From positions 215,164 to 279,163 of the forward strand of contig NZ_LR734982.1 in assembly GCF_900009265.2 (NCBI RefSeq): a DNA stretch of 64,000 nt, read 5' to 3'. A program made the translations under genes and the position numbers. The notes below the pieces were generated by a model. The model saw only the letters and a list, made by a program, of their open reading frames with translations. It searched no databases and was not told the DNA's origin. This document shows positions 36,998-47,011 of this stretch, piece after piece. This DNA comes from Planktothrix paucivesiculata PCC 9631. Its GTDB lineage: Bacteria > Cyanobacteriota > Cyanobacteriia > Cyanobacteriales > Microcoleaceae. Numbering within the stretch: the first letter of the stretch is position 1; every line of letters begins with the position of its first letter.

Positions 36998-38377
36998 TTA
37001 ATTAAAAGCAGCTTCATCCAGTTGACCCGGACGCACAGAAATTTGTTCGGTTTTTTGTCCACGGTGGATAGTGATTTTTAGGGGTTGACCAATCTTGCTT
37101 TTTTCCACCAAACGCTGCAATTGGTCGGCGCTGGTAATTGCTTGTCCATCAATTTCCGTAATCACATCTCCTCGACGTAAACCCGCATTAGCCGCCGGAC
37201 TATTCGGCATAATTTGTACCACTAATACCCCATTAAATTCAGGAATTAACATTAAGGAATTAGGGTCATTATTCAGTTGTTTTGCTATATCTGCCGTTAA
37301 GGTTGCCATGCGAATCCCAATATAGGGATGGGCAATTTTTTCCCCTCGAACTAAAGCGGCTTCAATGGCTTTGGCGGCATCAATAGGAATAGCAAAACCA
37401 ATTCCTTGACCATCGGCCCGAATCGCAGTATTAATCCCAATCACCTCCCCACGATCATTTAATAATGGCCCCCCAGAATTACCAGGATTAATAGCGGCAT
37501 CGGTTTGAATAAAATCTAATCGTTTATCGGTAATTCCGACTTGAGAACTGGGACGATTTAAGGTACTAACAATCCCCAGGGTAACGGTATTATCTAATCC
37601 TAACGGATTTCCTAAAGCAATCGCCCAATCTCCCACTTGAACTTCACTGGAATTTCCCAAAGGAGCAACGGGTAAATTATTACCATTAATTTTAATCACA
37701 GCTAAATCCGAGAGGTCATCACTACCACGAACTTCTCCTTGAAATTGACGACCATCTTTGAGGATAACGGTAACTTTATCGGCTCCTTTAATAACGTGGG
37801 AATTAGTTAAAATAATCCCACTGCTATCAACAATAAATCCCGAACCTTGTCCCCGTTGTTGATATTCTTGGGGAGCTTGGGGTATTCCTTCCCCAAAGAA
37901 ACGGCGGAAAAAAGGATCATCAAAAAAAGGATCAGGAATACTAGCAGAAATGGTACGTTCCGTGTCAATTCTAACTACGGCTGGCCCGACTCGATTCACC
38001 GCCACCGAGACAAAATTTCCGAAGGAATTAGGGTTAGGAGTGGCGGTAACTGTTGGAGGTTCAGCTTGGGTTTGAGTTTGGGTTTGAATTGATTCAGCTT
38101 GGGCAGAATTTCTTAAAGAATTAGGAAAAATCTGTATACTGATTAAGGTTAAGCCTACACTTAAAACCGCAACTAAAAGATAACTAATAATGGAATTAAT
38201 GGTAAAGATTTTTGGCTGTATCTTCTCCATAGATTCATTCTCAATTATCTCATTTTCAGCGTTAGGCTGAGATTCTGATTCGTTGATATTCAAAGCAACT
38301 ATCCTCAATTTTAACAGAAAAATCCCCAAGAAGAAAAGCGGAAATATTGTCATAAATCCGCTTTTCCCCTTCCCCAT
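36998..38377 (-). CDS. HtrA/Deg-type serine protease with PDZ domain
   Basis: A 459-residue envelope protease. A membrane anchor occurs at about 62-85 ([19 protein letters not shown]); an earlier hydrophobic stretch near the first residues suggests the true start may be an internal ATG. The trypsin-like domain covers about 120-330 with the triad H in TNSHVI, D in [10 protein letters not shown] and S in [10 protein letters not shown]. The PDZ domain at 345-450 has [22 protein letters not shown]. It resembles cyanobacterial HhoA/HhoB/HtrA, which degrade damaged proteins in periplasm and membranes; which of the three it is cannot be settled. It neighbours hsp20, giving a protein-quality-control pair of genes, separated by about 90 bases and on the same strand. 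Confidence 0.9.
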   Translation of the reverse strand: MGKGKSGFMTIFPLFFLGIFLLKLRIVALNINESESQPNAENEIIENESMEKIQPKIFTINSIISYLLVAVLSVGLTLISIQIFPNSLRNSAQAESIQTQTQTQAEPPTVTATPNPNSFGNFVSVAVNRVGPAVVRIDTERTISASIPDPFFDDPFFRRFFGEGIPQAPQEYQQRGQGSGFIVDSSGIILTNSHVIKGADKVTVILKDGRQFQGEVRGSDDLSDLAVIKINGNNLPVAPLGNSSEVQVGDWAIALGNPLGLDNTVTLGIVSTLNRPSSQVGITDKRLDFIQTDAAINPGNSGGPLLNDRGEVIGINTAIRADGQGIGFAIPIDAAKAIEAALVRGEKIAHPYIGIRMATLTADIAKQLNNDPNSLMLIPEFNGVLVVQIMPNSPAANAGLRRGDVITEIDGQAITSADQLQRLVEKSKIGQPLKITIHRGQKTEQISVRPGQLDEAAFN

Positions 38378-38466
38378 TATAGTCGAATTTTCACGAAAAT
38401 CCGACGGGGATTAACACTATTCCTCCTGAGCATTTACTGAGGAAAGGTCGATTCAATTGCTGATTC

Positions 38467-38901
38467 CTAACCTATTGCTATTTTAACCACTTTGTTTTTT
38501 TCTTCTTCCGCTTTTGGTAAGGTTAGGCTGAGAATCCCGTCCTTATATTCAGCTTGAGCTTGGGTGTTTTGAATCCGATTGGGAAGGGGAATCACTCGGC
38601 GGAATTTTCCATAACGGAATTCACTGCGACTGACTCCTTTTTCTTCCGTATGGTTGGTTGATTTGCGTTCTCCCGTAATTGCCACCCCATCAAGACTCAC
38701 TTGGACATCCAATTCCTCTGGACTCACCCCAGGAACTTCTAGTTTTAGGATAATCGCTTCCGGGGTTTCTTCGAGTTCAGCCGCAGGAAACAGGGACATA
38801 CCCGCTTTTTCCGAAGGAAGGACTAAACTATCAAACAGACGATTCATTTCTCGTTGTAGAGAATCAATTTCTTCAAAGGGTTGCCAACGTACTAATTGCA
38901 T
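38467..38901 (-). CDS. Small heat-shock protein, Hsp20 family
   Basis: A 144-residue alpha-crystallin chaperone resembling cyanobacterial HspA. It has the N-terminal LVRWQPFEEIDSLQREMNRLF, the crystallin core (KLEVPGVSPEELDVQV, VAITGERKS, RSEFRYGKFRRVIPLP) and GILSLTLPKAEEEK with the C-terminal anchoring motif. I use the ATG at 38901 because the alternative ATG at 38916 contains the GGAGG that serves as ribosome site. No CIRCE operator was found in the 340 bases upstream. It holds unfolding proteins under heat or oxidative stress. Confidence 0.93.
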   Translation of the reverse strand: MQLVRWQPFEEIDSLQREMNRLFDSLVLPSEKAGMSLFPAAELEETPEAIILKLEVPGVSPEELDVQVSLDGVAITGERKSTNHTEEKGVSRSEFRYGKFRRVIPLPNRIQNTQAQAEYKDGILSLTLPKAEEEKNKVVKIAIG

Positions 38902-39246
38902 AATCTTTACCTCCATTGACCATTTATTTGATACAATGTTGACATAGGCTCGACTACAGCCTTGATGATTCTAAGGATAGTAAATCGGCCGCCGGAATGA
39001 ATTCGGTTTTAACGAATAAAAAACGGGAAATAGCCGTACTTAAGATAAAGATTAGAAACCCAAGGCGGGTAATCAGCAGCAGGCGGGATACAGTGGTGTA
39101 TTTTTTTCTGTGTAGGGTCTTGGGAATTTAATCTATAAACTTGAAGTATCTGTTCTATACGAATGAGTACGTTATTGAAGTTTTAATGCTTCCAAAGGTT
39201 AGAACTTGTTTTAAATTTTATAAAGATTATTTGTGAATTAATCCTA

Positions 39247-41109
39247 ATGACAACCACTCTGCCCAACAATGAGGGCATTCTGCCGCAGCAACCCGAACTT
39301 CCCTCCGTTTCTGACCGCCTAACCAGCTTATTAAACCGTTTACAACCTCCCCCGCAAGTCTTAATTTTAATCTTTGCCCTTTTAATTGGCGGGGGGACGG
39401 GATTGGTCATGGTGATGTTTCACGGATTAGTGGAACTTCTACAACGGTTAACCCTAGAAGATTTTATGGGCTTAACTATGCCATTTGGTCTGTGGACATT
39501 AGCATTAATTCCACCGATTGGCGGTCTAATTGTCGGGTTAATTCGCTATCGTTATCAGGAATTTTTTGGTGAGGGAATTTCTTCTTTAATTAATACTCAA
39601 AGAATCCAAATTATTTCTCCATTTAGACCCTTTATTAAACTGTTAGCCGCGGCCATTTCTTTAGGTACGGGTGCTTCTTTGGGCCCCGAGGGGCCGAGTG
39701 TGGAAATTGGGGCAAATTTAGGAGCAATTTTAGGGCAAAATTTTCAAGTTTCTAAAGAGCGCTATCGCCTATTATTAGGCGCAGGAGCCGCCGCCGGATT
39801 AGCCGCCGGATTTAATGCTCCCATTGCTGGAGTTTTCTTTGCTTTGGAAGTGATTTTAGGCTCAAGTTTTGCGGCTTCGGGGGTGGGTTTAGTTCTCTTA
39901 TCCTCGGTGGTTTCTTCTGTCGTTGCTCGAATTGTTTTTGGTGACCATCCAGCCTTTTCTCCCCCGGTTTATGAGGTTCGTAGCAATTGGGAATTATTAC
40001 TTTATTTAGGATTAGGCTGTTTAGCCAGTTTTGTTTCCTTAGCCTATACCCAAGCGATTAAATTTTCTCAGCGTTGTTTTCGCGGAGAAGTTCCGGCTTT
40101 CTTCTGTTTAACTAAAATTCCTCGCACCTTACATCCGATGTTGGGGGGATTATTTGTCGGAATTATTGCGATTCAATTTCCCCATATTCTCGGCCCGGGT
40201 TATGGCACAATTCAAGCCCTATTACAAGAGGGGCAATTTTCCTTAGATTTATTAATGATTTTATTAGTCCTAAAAATTCTTGCCACTTCCGTTAGTTTGG
40301 GCAGTGGATTAGTGGGAGGAATTTTTGCTCCGGCGATGTTTATTGGGGCAACATTAGGAGCAACCTATGGGCAAGCCGTAGGGGGATTATTACACCCCTT
40401 TCTACCTGATATTGCTCCCCCGGCTGCCTATGCCATGGTGGGAATGGCGGCGGTATTAGCGTCGAGTGTGCGAGCGCCCTTAACGGCGATTTTATTATTA
40501 TTTGAAATGACTCAAAATTATCTAATTATTCTACCCTTAATGGCGGCGGTGGGGGTGAGTGTTTTAATTGTGGATTTGGTGCAATCTAATCAATCGGATT
40601 CGGGATTAAATTTACCACAAATGGGGGTTTATTTAGAACGACCTAATGAATTAGAAATCTTACAAACCATTAGAATTTCTGAGGTGATGGGTCAATCCTA
40701 TTTAACCCTTCCCTGTTCGATGCCGATTTTAGAGGCAGGTGCGGTGATGGTACAACTGAATTGTCATACGGCTTTAATCTTAGATGAAACCTCTCAATTA
40801 GCTGGATTAATCACGGTTACAGATATCCGCCGTTCGATTTTTCAAGCCACAAACCCCGATTCTTCTTTAGCATTAGGACAGCAAATATTAAAGGAAATTT
40901 GCACAACAGAAATCCTCTGTGCCTATGAAGATGAACCCGTTCAGGTCGCCTTAGAACGGATGGCGGCCAGGGATTTACCCCAGTTACCCGTTGTCACCCG
41001 GGAACACCCGCGTCAATTGGTTGGGATTATTGAAAAAGAACAAATTGCTTTAGCTTGTAATATTGCTGTTACCAAAGATGCTTTACAACCCTATTTACCC
41101 AACTCGTAG
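39247..41109 (+). CDS. ClC-type chloride channel/antiporter with CBS domains
   Basis: A 620-residue membrane protein. The ClC core, about residues 35-440, has the selectivity-filter segments GTGASLGPEGPSVEIGA and LGSGLVGGIFAPAMFIGATLGA, and a C-terminal VRAPLTAILLLFEMT. The GxEGP motif has Pro in place of Lys or Arg (GPEGP). Two CBS domains fill 460-610 (ISEVMGQSYLTLPCSMPIL, ARDLPQLPVV). ClC proteins of this form transport Cl- or NO3-, often coupled to protons; whether it is channel or exchanger is not decided. It starts 345 bases from the divergent hsp20 start. A palindrome cluster follows its stop. Confidence 0.92.
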   Translation: MTTTLPNNEGILPQQPELPSVSDRLTSLLNRLQPPPQVLILIFALLIGGGTGLVMVMFHGLVELLQRLTLEDFMGLTMPFGLWTLALIPPIGGLIVGLIRYRYQEFFGEGISSLINTQRIQIISPFRPFIKLLAAAISLGTGASLGPEGPSVEIGANLGAILGQNFQVSKERYRLLLGAGAAAGLAAGFNAPIAGVFFALEVILGSSFAASGVGLVLLSSVVSSVVARIVFGDHPAFSPPVYEVRSNWELLLYLGLGCLASFVSLAYTQAIKFSQRCFRGEVPAFFCLTKIPRTLHPMLGGLFVGIIAIQFPHILGPGYGTIQALLQEGQFSLDLLMILLVLKILATSVSLGSGLVGGIFAPAMFIGATLGATYGQAVGGLLHPFLPDIAPPAAYAMVGMAAVLASSVRAPLTAILLLFEMTQNYLIILPLMAAVGVSVLIVDLVQSNQSDSGLNLPQMGVYLERPNELEILQTIRISEVMGQSYLTLPCSMPILEAGAVMVQLNCHTALILDETSQLAGLITVTDIRRSIFQATNPDSSLALGQQILKEICTTEILCAYEDEPVQVALERMAARDLPQLPVVTREHPRQLVGIIEKEQIALACNIAVTKDALQPYLPNS

Positions 41110-41190
41110 TAACCCCTTTAGGGGTTAGTCAATACTTGTAGTAACCCCTGAATAGGTAAGAGATAGAGAGCCCTGAAGGGCTCACTACGA
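41106..41190. repeat. Palindrome cluster between ClC gene and serS
   Basis: GTAACCCCTTTAGGGGTTAG, a repeated GTAGTAACCCC and GAGCCCTGAAGGGCTC/CACTACG form a cluster like that at 21103-21147. It lies in the 82-base gap between convergent genes. Confidence 0.6.
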
Positions 41191-41191
41191 A

Positions 41192-42469
41192 TTAGAGGAT
41201 TTCCCGTCTTAAATAGGGTTGTAAAACTTCAGGAATACGGATAGTTTCATCGGGTTGTTGATAATTTTCTAAAATCGCGGCCATGGTTCGACCCACGGCT
41301 AACCCGGAACCATTTAAGGCATGAATATATTGTGTACCTTTTTTCCCCGCTTCCTTAAACCGAATATTAGCCCGTCGGGCTTGAAAATCCCTAACATTGG
41401 AACAGCTAGAAATCTCTCGATAGGTTCCGGCTGAAGGCAACCAAACCTCAATATCATAACATTTTGCTGCCGAAAATCCTAAATCTCCCGTACACAATTC
41501 TATCACCCGATAGGGTAATTTTAATGCTTGTAAAACGCCTTCAGCATCCTGTACTAATTTCTCATGTTCGGCTTCTGAACTATCAGGATGAACCAGTTTT
41601 ACCATTTCCACTTTATTGAATTGATGTAACCGAATTAAACCTCTAGTATCCCGGCCATAACTTCCCGCTTCACGACGAAAACAAGGGGTATAGGAACAGT
41701 GATAAATCGGTAATTGTTCCGCTTCTAAAATCTCATCTCGATACAAATTCATTACCGATACTTCAGATGTGGGAATTAACCATAAATCATCGGAGTCACA
41801 TTTGAAACTTTCCTCCGCAAATTTAGGCAATTGTCCCGTTGCCGTTAAGGAGGTACTATTCACTAATAAGGGGGGAATAACTTCCAAATAACCGTTATTT
41901 GTATGGCGGTCTAACATAAACTGAATTAACGCTCTTTCTAGGGCTGCACCCGCCCCTTTTAAAGCTACAAATCGCGCTTGGGCAACTTTAACCGCCTGTT
42001 TAAATTCCAATATATTCAGTTTTTCCCCAATATCCGCATGATGCAAAATATTGGGATTTGTAGGAATATATTCATCTCCCCAACGTCTAATTTCTACGTT
42101 TTCCCGTTCATCTTTTCCCAACGGAGTTGATTCACTGGGTAAATTCGGAATAGGTAATAATAATTGAGTGATTTGAGCATCAATTTCTTTTTCTTTTGGT
42201 TCCAATTCACTCAACTTTATTTTCAGTTGTTGACCTTCTTCTCTTAATTCTTTAACTTCTTCGCCTTTGGGGTCACATCCTGACTTAATTTTATCCCCAA
42301 CTAATTTACCAATATCGTTACTCCGGGTTTGTAATACCACTCGTTCTTGTTCTAGTTGGCGACGTTGTTCATCTAAGGTTAAAATAGGTTGCAAATCATA
42401 CTCGCCTCGTAAATTTAGGCGCGCTTGCACTGCGGCTGAATTTTCCCGAATTAATTTGATATCTAACAC
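41192..42469 (-). CDS. serS: Seryl-tRNA synthetase
   Basis: A 425-residue class II aminoacyl-tRNA synthetase that charges tRNA-Ser. The N-terminal coiled-coil tRNA-binding arm covers about 1-110 ([20 protein letters not shown] and the long Glu/Lys-rich hairpin). Class II motifs follow: motif 2 [22 protein letters not shown] and motif 3 [16 protein letters not shown]. The [12 protein letters not shown] loop is typical of bacterial SerRS. Length is normal. The gene begins at an ATG at 42469 and its stop is separated from the ClC gene by the palindromes. Confidence 0.97.
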   Translation of the reverse strand: MLDIKLIRENSAAVQARLNLRGEYDLQPILTLDEQRRQLEQERVVLQTRSNDIGKLVGDKIKSGCDPKGEEVKELREEGQQLKIKLSELEPKEKEIDAQITQLLLPIPNLPSESTPLGKDERENVEIRRWGDEYIPTNPNILHHADIGEKLNILEFKQAVKVAQARFVALKGAGAALERALIQFMLDRHTNNGYLEVIPPLLVNSTSLTATGQLPKFAEESFKCDSDDLWLIPTSEVSVMNLYRDEILEAEQLPIYHCSYTPCFRREAGSYGRDTRGLIRLHQFNKVEMVKLVHPDSSEAEHEKLVQDAEGVLQALKLPYRVIELCTGDLGFSAAKCYDIEVWLPSAGTYREISSCSNVRDFQARRANIRFKEAGKKGTQYIHALNGSGLAVGRTMAAILENYQQPDETIRIPEVLQPYLRREIL

Positions 42470-42578
42470 GGCATTTCCTTCAAGACTGCTGGATTTTTAA
42501 GGGTTGGTTCATTTTTATAGTTTACTGCATTGAGGGAACATTAAACAAAAGAAAACTTAAAAGTTATAGAGTTAGAAA

Positions 42579-43958
42579 CTATTTCCACCCCTCCCAAGGA
42601 CTAACTTCTAGCATTCCAGAGGGAGATAATACCACCTTAAATTGAGCCATATATTCAGACTGTGATTGAGTATCTGGTTGGAAAATAGGGGCAGTTTTTT
42701 GCATCTCCTCAACTGCTGCGGAGTTAAAAGGTTGATACTTGATAATTTTTCCCTGTTCGTTTAAAGTTACTTGATAAAGTAATAAATCACTAATCATTAA
42801 ATTCGATTGCCAACGTTGATCGATTATAGCATAAAGTTGTTGATTTAAGTCTTGAATTAATTCGGGTTTTGTGATTATTACAGGTGCTTTTTTAATTTGA
42901 GCTTGGGAAGCGGCATAAATCGGGTTTTCCCGGGTTTTCATTGACCAAAATTTAATGGTTTCATCTCCGCTTCCACTTGCTAAAACCGTACCTGTAGGAT
43001 GAAAGGCTAATGACCAAACCGGATTTTTATGCTCGGATAATTTTTTTAACAATTCCCCAGTATTCGGATTCCATAAATTAATCGTTTTATCATAACTCCC
43101 ACTAGCTAAAATATCCCCTTTGGGATTAAAAACAACAGACAAAACGGCGGCGGAATGATGATTTAATGTTCTTAAAACTTTCCCGGTTTTAAACTGCCAT
43201 AATTTCACCGTATGGTCAGCACTTCCACTGGCTAACATCTGACTATCGGGACTAAAAGCTAGGGATTGCACCGCCCCAGAATGCTGCATTAAAATGTAGT
43301 TTCCCTCGTCAATTAAAGACCAAATGGTAATATTGCCATTTTCGCTTCCGGCTGCTAAAGTATGACTATCGGTACTAAAAGCAAGAGATTTTACCCAATC
43401 CTGATTTTCTAGGGTTTTAATCAGTTTACCATTAGACAAATTCCACAGACAAATTGTTTTATCTGTACTCCCAGAAGCCAGCAATTTTCCATCGGGACTA
43501 ATAGCAATAGTTTTAATATCATCGGTATGACCTTTAAGGGTATGAATAAGTTCACCCGTTTTCAGATTCCAGAGTTTAATTTCATTATCCCAACTGGCAC
43601 TAATAACCAAATTGCTATCAGGACTAATGGCTAAAGATTCAATTGCATCAACGTGAGCATTTAAGGTTTTTTGTAATTGACCTGTTTGGGTATCCCAAAT
43701 TTTCATTAAACCGCCATATCCTCCACTAACTAATGTTTTACCATCGGGAGTAATTGCGATCGCATAAATCCATCCTGAATCATCTCTTAAAGTTTGCATA
43801 GAAGGTAAATACAAACTAGATTTTGGCTGGGATGATGTTGAATTTGACGCTGATAATTTTGGGTTCAAATAAACACCTGTAATCATTACGGTTGTAAGCC
43901 ATAAAACCGTTGAAATTTTCCAGTTAATTGGTTTAAAAAACATCGAATCTGACTCCAT
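42579..43958 (-). CDS. Secreted or membrane-anchored WD40-repeat protein
   Basis: A 459-residue protein. A signal/anchor helix lies at about 14-34 (STVLWLTTVMITGVYLNP). Seven WD40 repeats at about 55-350 form one propeller; their ends read LMKIWD, EIKLWN, TICLWN, NITIWS, TVKLWQ, TINLWN and TIKFWS. A C-terminal region of about 100 residues has ELIQDLNQQLYAIIDQRWQS and LSPSGMLEVSPWEGWK, of unknown fold. Such proteins are scaffolds; no partner is evident. The final YMAQFKVVLSPSG resembles a TonB-like C-terminal strand pattern, but I do not claim it. Confidence 0.85.
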   Translation of the reverse strand: MESDSMFFKPINWKISTVLWLTTVMITGVYLNPKLSASNSTSSQPKSSLYLPSMQTLRDDSGWIYAIAITPDGKTLVSGGYGGLMKIWDTQTGQLQKTLNAHVDAIESLAISPDSNLVISASWDNEIKLWNLKTGELIHTLKGHTDDIKTIAISPDGKLLASGSTDKTICLWNLSNGKLIKTLENQDWVKSLAFSTDSHTLAAGSENGNITIWSLIDEGNYILMQHSGAVQSLAFSPDSQMLASGSADHTVKLWQFKTGKVLRTLNHHSAAVLSVVFNPKGDILASGSYDKTINLWNPNTGELLKKLSEHKNPVWSLAFHPTGTVLASGSGDETIKFWSMKTRENPIYAASQAQIKKAPVIITKPELIQDLNQQLYAIIDQRWQSNLMISDLLLYQVTLNEQGKIIKYQPFNSAAVEEMQKTAPIFQPDTQSQSEYMAQFKVVLSPSGMLEVSPWEGWK

Positions 43959-44075
43959 TAATATTATAGACTAAAGAAATCCTGCTGATGATATAGCAGT
44001 CGTCAAGGCAGTTAGGAGATAGACTGATACTAAAACCGTGCACAGAGAACTCTTTTCCTGCCTGTTCCCTGTTCC

Positions 44076-44594
44076 CTATTCCCTGCTATACTGAACAATC
44101 CATTGACGATAGAGAAATAAAACAATAATAATTAACATTGCTACTATTCCAATTGGAGTTAAATATGTCCAATGATGAGCCATAATTGCCCAAATATGCC
44201 AAGTTAATAAAAACATCGCTAAATAGGTTAACTGTTGTAATTTCTTCCAATTTTTCTTGAGTTTTTTCATACTCCAATGATTAGAAGTAATTGCCAATAA
44301 AGTAAAAATAGTCAACGTTGAAACCCCTTGAAAATAGAACCAATAGGTTTTAATATCCAACAAATCAAAATTTCTTTGTTTAAAATAAATATAAGCATGA
44401 CCGACCGCCAAACAAAAGGATAAAAGACCAATCCAACGCCGATATTTTAATAACCATTTAGGAATCCCGCTTTTTGTTGTCGCTGGAAAAACAATTCTTA
44501 AAGTCGTCGGAAGTAACGTTAAAATATAAGCTCCAACGGCTAAAAATCCTAAGACAGCAGCAAAGGAAACCGGATCAAATTCAAGCAGTTGCAT
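44076..44594 (-). CDS. Ferric-reductase-like heme membrane protein
   Basis: A 172-residue protein with about five transmembrane helices. Histidines occur in FCLAVGHAYIYF and in LLTWHIWAIMAHHW, as expected of the bis-heme four-helix core of the ferric-reductase/YedZ-type family. The N-terminal LEFDPVSFAAVLGFLAVGAYIL forms the first helix. There is no FAD/NAD domain, so it may work with a separate reductase or simply carry heme. It is divergent from a two-component system (44740-46886), which may control it. Function is inferred from the histidine/helix pattern. Confidence 0.7.
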   Translation of the reverse strand: MQLLEFDPVSFAAVLGFLAVGAYILTLLPTTLRIVFPATTKSGIPKWLLKYRRWIGLLSFCLAVGHAYIYFKQRNFDLLDIKTYWFYFQGVSTLTIFTLLAITSNHWSMKKLKKNWKKLQQLTYLAMFLLTWHIWAIMAHHWTYLTPIGIVAMLIIIVLFLYRQWIVQYSRE

Positions 44595-44716
44595 GGCTCA
44601 ATTCCCTAATTCTTGATATGTCTATTAAGCCAAGCTATCATTACGGTTTTCCACTTCCCTAGATTACAAATTTGTAATATTATAAAACCATTAATTAAAC
44701 TATTATTAAGTAAACT

Positions 44717-44738
44717 CTCATCAAATCCTCATTAAAAT
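44717..44738 (+). promoter_or_regulatory. Tandem 11-base direct repeat, possible OmpR-type operator
   Basis: CTCATCAAATC and CTCATTAAAAT are repeated head to tail with an 11-base step, directly before the response-regulator start. Tandem repeats on one helix turn suit an OmpR-family dimer. The position next to the ATG is unusual; two copies alone may be chance. Confidence 0.3.
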
Positions 44739-44739
44739 T

Positions 44740-45423
44740 ATGAATGTTCTGTTGATTGAAGATCAACCCAAAATCGCCAACTTTGTACAAATGGGTCTGA
44801 AAGAACAAGGATTTGTTGTCAACTATTGCGACAACGGCGATGACGGGTATTTACAAGCGATGAACAACGACTATGATGTTATTGTTCTCGATATTATGCT
44901 CCCGGGAAAAGATGGATTATCTATTCTCAAAAGTCTCCGCAAAGCCGGACGCAATATTCCTGTGATTCTGCTGACCGCCCGCAATGAATTAGAAGACCGA
45001 CTCGAAGGACTTAATTTAGGTGCAGATGACTATATTTCTAAACCTTTTTTTGTCGAAGAATTAATCGCTCGTATCCATGCTGTCGTCCGTAGAAATATTG
45101 GTGAACGCCAAAATATAATTGCTTATGGGCCCCTAAAATTAGATAGAATTACTCGAGAAGTGACTTGTAATCAACAGATTATTGAACTTACCGCTCGGGA
45201 ATTTAACTTATTAGAATATTTGATGCGATCGCCCGGACGAGTATTAACCCGCACCCAAATATTAGAACACATTTGGGGTTATGATTTCAACCCGAATACA
45301 AATGTTGTAGATGTCTGTATTCAACGGATTAGAAAAAAGATTGATGGTATTGGTGGAAATGATTGTATTGAAAGTGTGCGGGGTGTTGGTTATCGCTTTT
45401 GTAAACCGGAGTCACAATCATGA
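44740..45423 (+). CDS. OmpR-family response regulator
   Basis: A 227-residue DNA-binding regulator. The receiver (1-120) has acidic pocket IEDQPK, phospho-aspartate D in YDVIVLDIMLPGKDG, T in ILLTA and K in YISKPF. The winged-helix domain (125-225) has LTAREFNLLEYLMRSPGRVL, the recognition helix region RTQILEHIWGYDF, and the wing GVGYRFC. It overlaps the next gene, a sensor kinase, by four bases (ATGA). It resembles QseB/RppA/NrsR-type regulators, so redox or metal signals are possible, but the signal is not shown. It could control the divergent heme protein gene. Confidence 0.93.
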   Translation: MNVLLIEDQPKIANFVQMGLKEQGFVVNYCDNGDDGYLQAMNNDYDVIVLDIMLPGKDGLSILKSLRKAGRNIPVILLTARNELEDRLEGLNLGADDYISKPFFVEELIARIHAVVRRNIGERQNIIAYGPLKLDRITREVTCNQQIIELTAREFNLLEYLMRSPGRVLTRTQILEHIWGYDFNPNTNVVDVCIQRIRKKIDGIGGNDCIESVRGVGYRFCKPESQS

Positions 45424-46886
45424 AACACCAATCTTTTCGAGTCCGTATTGCTCTATTATCAGCAATCCTTACCGGGGCTTCTTTAATCGCTTTTAGTTTA
45501 GTATTTTGGGGTCTAATTTATCATGCTTATTTAGGCCGTTTAGACGCAGAACTTAAAAATAAATTATTAGAAACTGACCATCTACAAGAGCAACCTTCAT
45601 TACCCATTTATGAAACTCAATTAACCCATGATTTTAAGGATACCCCAATCAAAATTTGGGTACTTGATAGAGACGGTTATACCCGATATCAATCAATAAA
45701 TGGGTCAGACCTCAACCTTCAAGTTTCCAATTTTCCCAATTTTCCCGATTTTCCCCACCCTCCCGATTTTCCCCATGATTCGGATTTTTCTCGCCCCCCT
45801 CGCTCTCCTCGTCTTCCTCGCCCCCCTCGTCTTCCTCACAACCGTTTTCCTCCCCCTCCCCCTCAACTCAAAATCATCACCCGACGCTCTCCTACGGGGT
45901 TGTGGCGCGTCGGTTTAGTCACCTTTCCCCATCAAAAAGTGGCGATCGCTGTTAATTTGAGTATTATTGATCAGGAAATGACCTCGGTTCGCAATGGTTT
46001 CTTAGTATCAATTCCTATTTTATTATTACTGATTGCTGGAGGTTCTTGGGCTTTAGCTGGCAGTGCATTACGTCCCATTCAAGAATTAACAAAAAGTATC
46101 CAACAAGTCACAGTTCAAGGACTAGATCAGCGTGTTCCTGTCAGCACAACGGATATGGAATTTGTAGAATTAATTCAAGTATTTAATCAAATGTTAGAAC
46201 GCTTAGAACGTAGCTTTAAACAAGCATCTCGCTTCAGTGGCGACGCCGCCCATGAACTTAAAACTCCCCTAGCAATTCTTCAAGGAGAACTAGAACAAAT
46301 GTTACAAAAAGCCGAAACAGAATCATCTACACAACAAGCATTAAGTCATCTCCTTGATGAAGTTAGACGGTTAGGAGTAACCACCCGAAAACTATTATTA
46401 TTATCCTTAGCAGATGCTGGACAAATGCGGATATATCAAACCAGGGTTAATTTATATCCTGTGTTATTAGACATGATGGAAGATATAGAATTATTAGACC
46501 CAGATTTAACCATTAAAACTGAAATTGATCCGGAATTAATTGTTTTAGGAGATCAGGATTTATTAACCCAGGTTATCCAAAATTTAATTAGTAATGCCAT
46601 AAAATATAATCTTCCTGAAGGTTGGATCAAAATCAAAAGCTATCAACGAGGAAAAAAGGTGATAATTAATGTTAGTAATGCCTCTAAAGATATTCATATT
46701 AAAGATCGAGATCGTTTATTTGATCGCTTTTATCGCGGCGATCCGGCTCGAACTCGCCAAATAGAAGGAATCGGATTAGGATTAAGTTTAGCCAGGGAAA
46801 TCGCCCGCGCCCATCAAGGAGATCTGACTTTAGATTCGCTTCAATTGGGTCAAACCGCCTTCACTCTTACCCTTCCCAAAGCTTGA
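45420..46886 (+). CDS. Sensor histidine kinase with a proline-rich periplasmic segment
   Basis: A 488-residue kinase, the partner of the preceding regulator. Transmembrane helices lie at about 10-35 and 190-215; the periplasmic part contains an odd proline-rich stretch around 100-147 (FPNFPDFPHPPDFPHDSDF, RSPRLPRPPRLPHNRFPPP). HAMP follows at about 215-265, then HisKA with DAAHELKTPLA and HATPase with NLISNAIKYN, RDRLFDRFYRGD and GIGLGLSLAREIA. The kinase signature is complete. The proline-rich stretch contains many His and Asp residues and might bind metals; this is speculation. It is translated in coupling with the regulator. Confidence 0.92.
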   Translation: MKHQSFRVRIALLSAILTGASLIAFSLVFWGLIYHAYLGRLDAELKNKLLETDHLQEQPSLPIYETQLTHDFKDTPIKIWVLDRDGYTRYQSINGSDLNLQVSNFPNFPDFPHPPDFPHDSDFSRPPRSPRLPRPPRLPHNRFPPPPPQLKIITRRSPTGLWRVGLVTFPHQKVAIAVNLSIIDQEMTSVRNGFLVSIPILLLLIAGGSWALAGSALRPIQELTKSIQQVTVQGLDQRVPVSTTDMEFVELIQVFNQMLERLERSFKQASRFSGDAAHELKTPLAILQGELEQMLQKAETESSTQQALSHLLDEVRRLGVTTRKLLLLSLADAGQMRIYQTRVNLYPVLLDMMEDIELLDPDLTIKTEIDPELIVLGDQDLLTQVIQNLISNAIKYNLPEGWIKIKSYQRGKKVIINVSNASKDIHIKDRDRLFDRFYRGDPARTRQIEGIGLGLSLAREIARAHQGDLTLDSLQLGQTAFTLTLPKA

Positions 46887-47011
46887 GATTAATTATAATA
46901 TTGGGGGCAGGTTTAATTAAATCTCGGATCAGTCTTATAGATCTTTGCGAACCTTCCCCTACAGCAATTATGCCATTATTATCTTATACTCAAAAATTGT
47001 AATTATTTTTT

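Noticed and set aside
38902..39246. A CIRCE or other HrcA operator upstream of hsp20
   Set aside because: No TTAGCACTC-type inverted repeat is found in the interval; nothing else was recognised.
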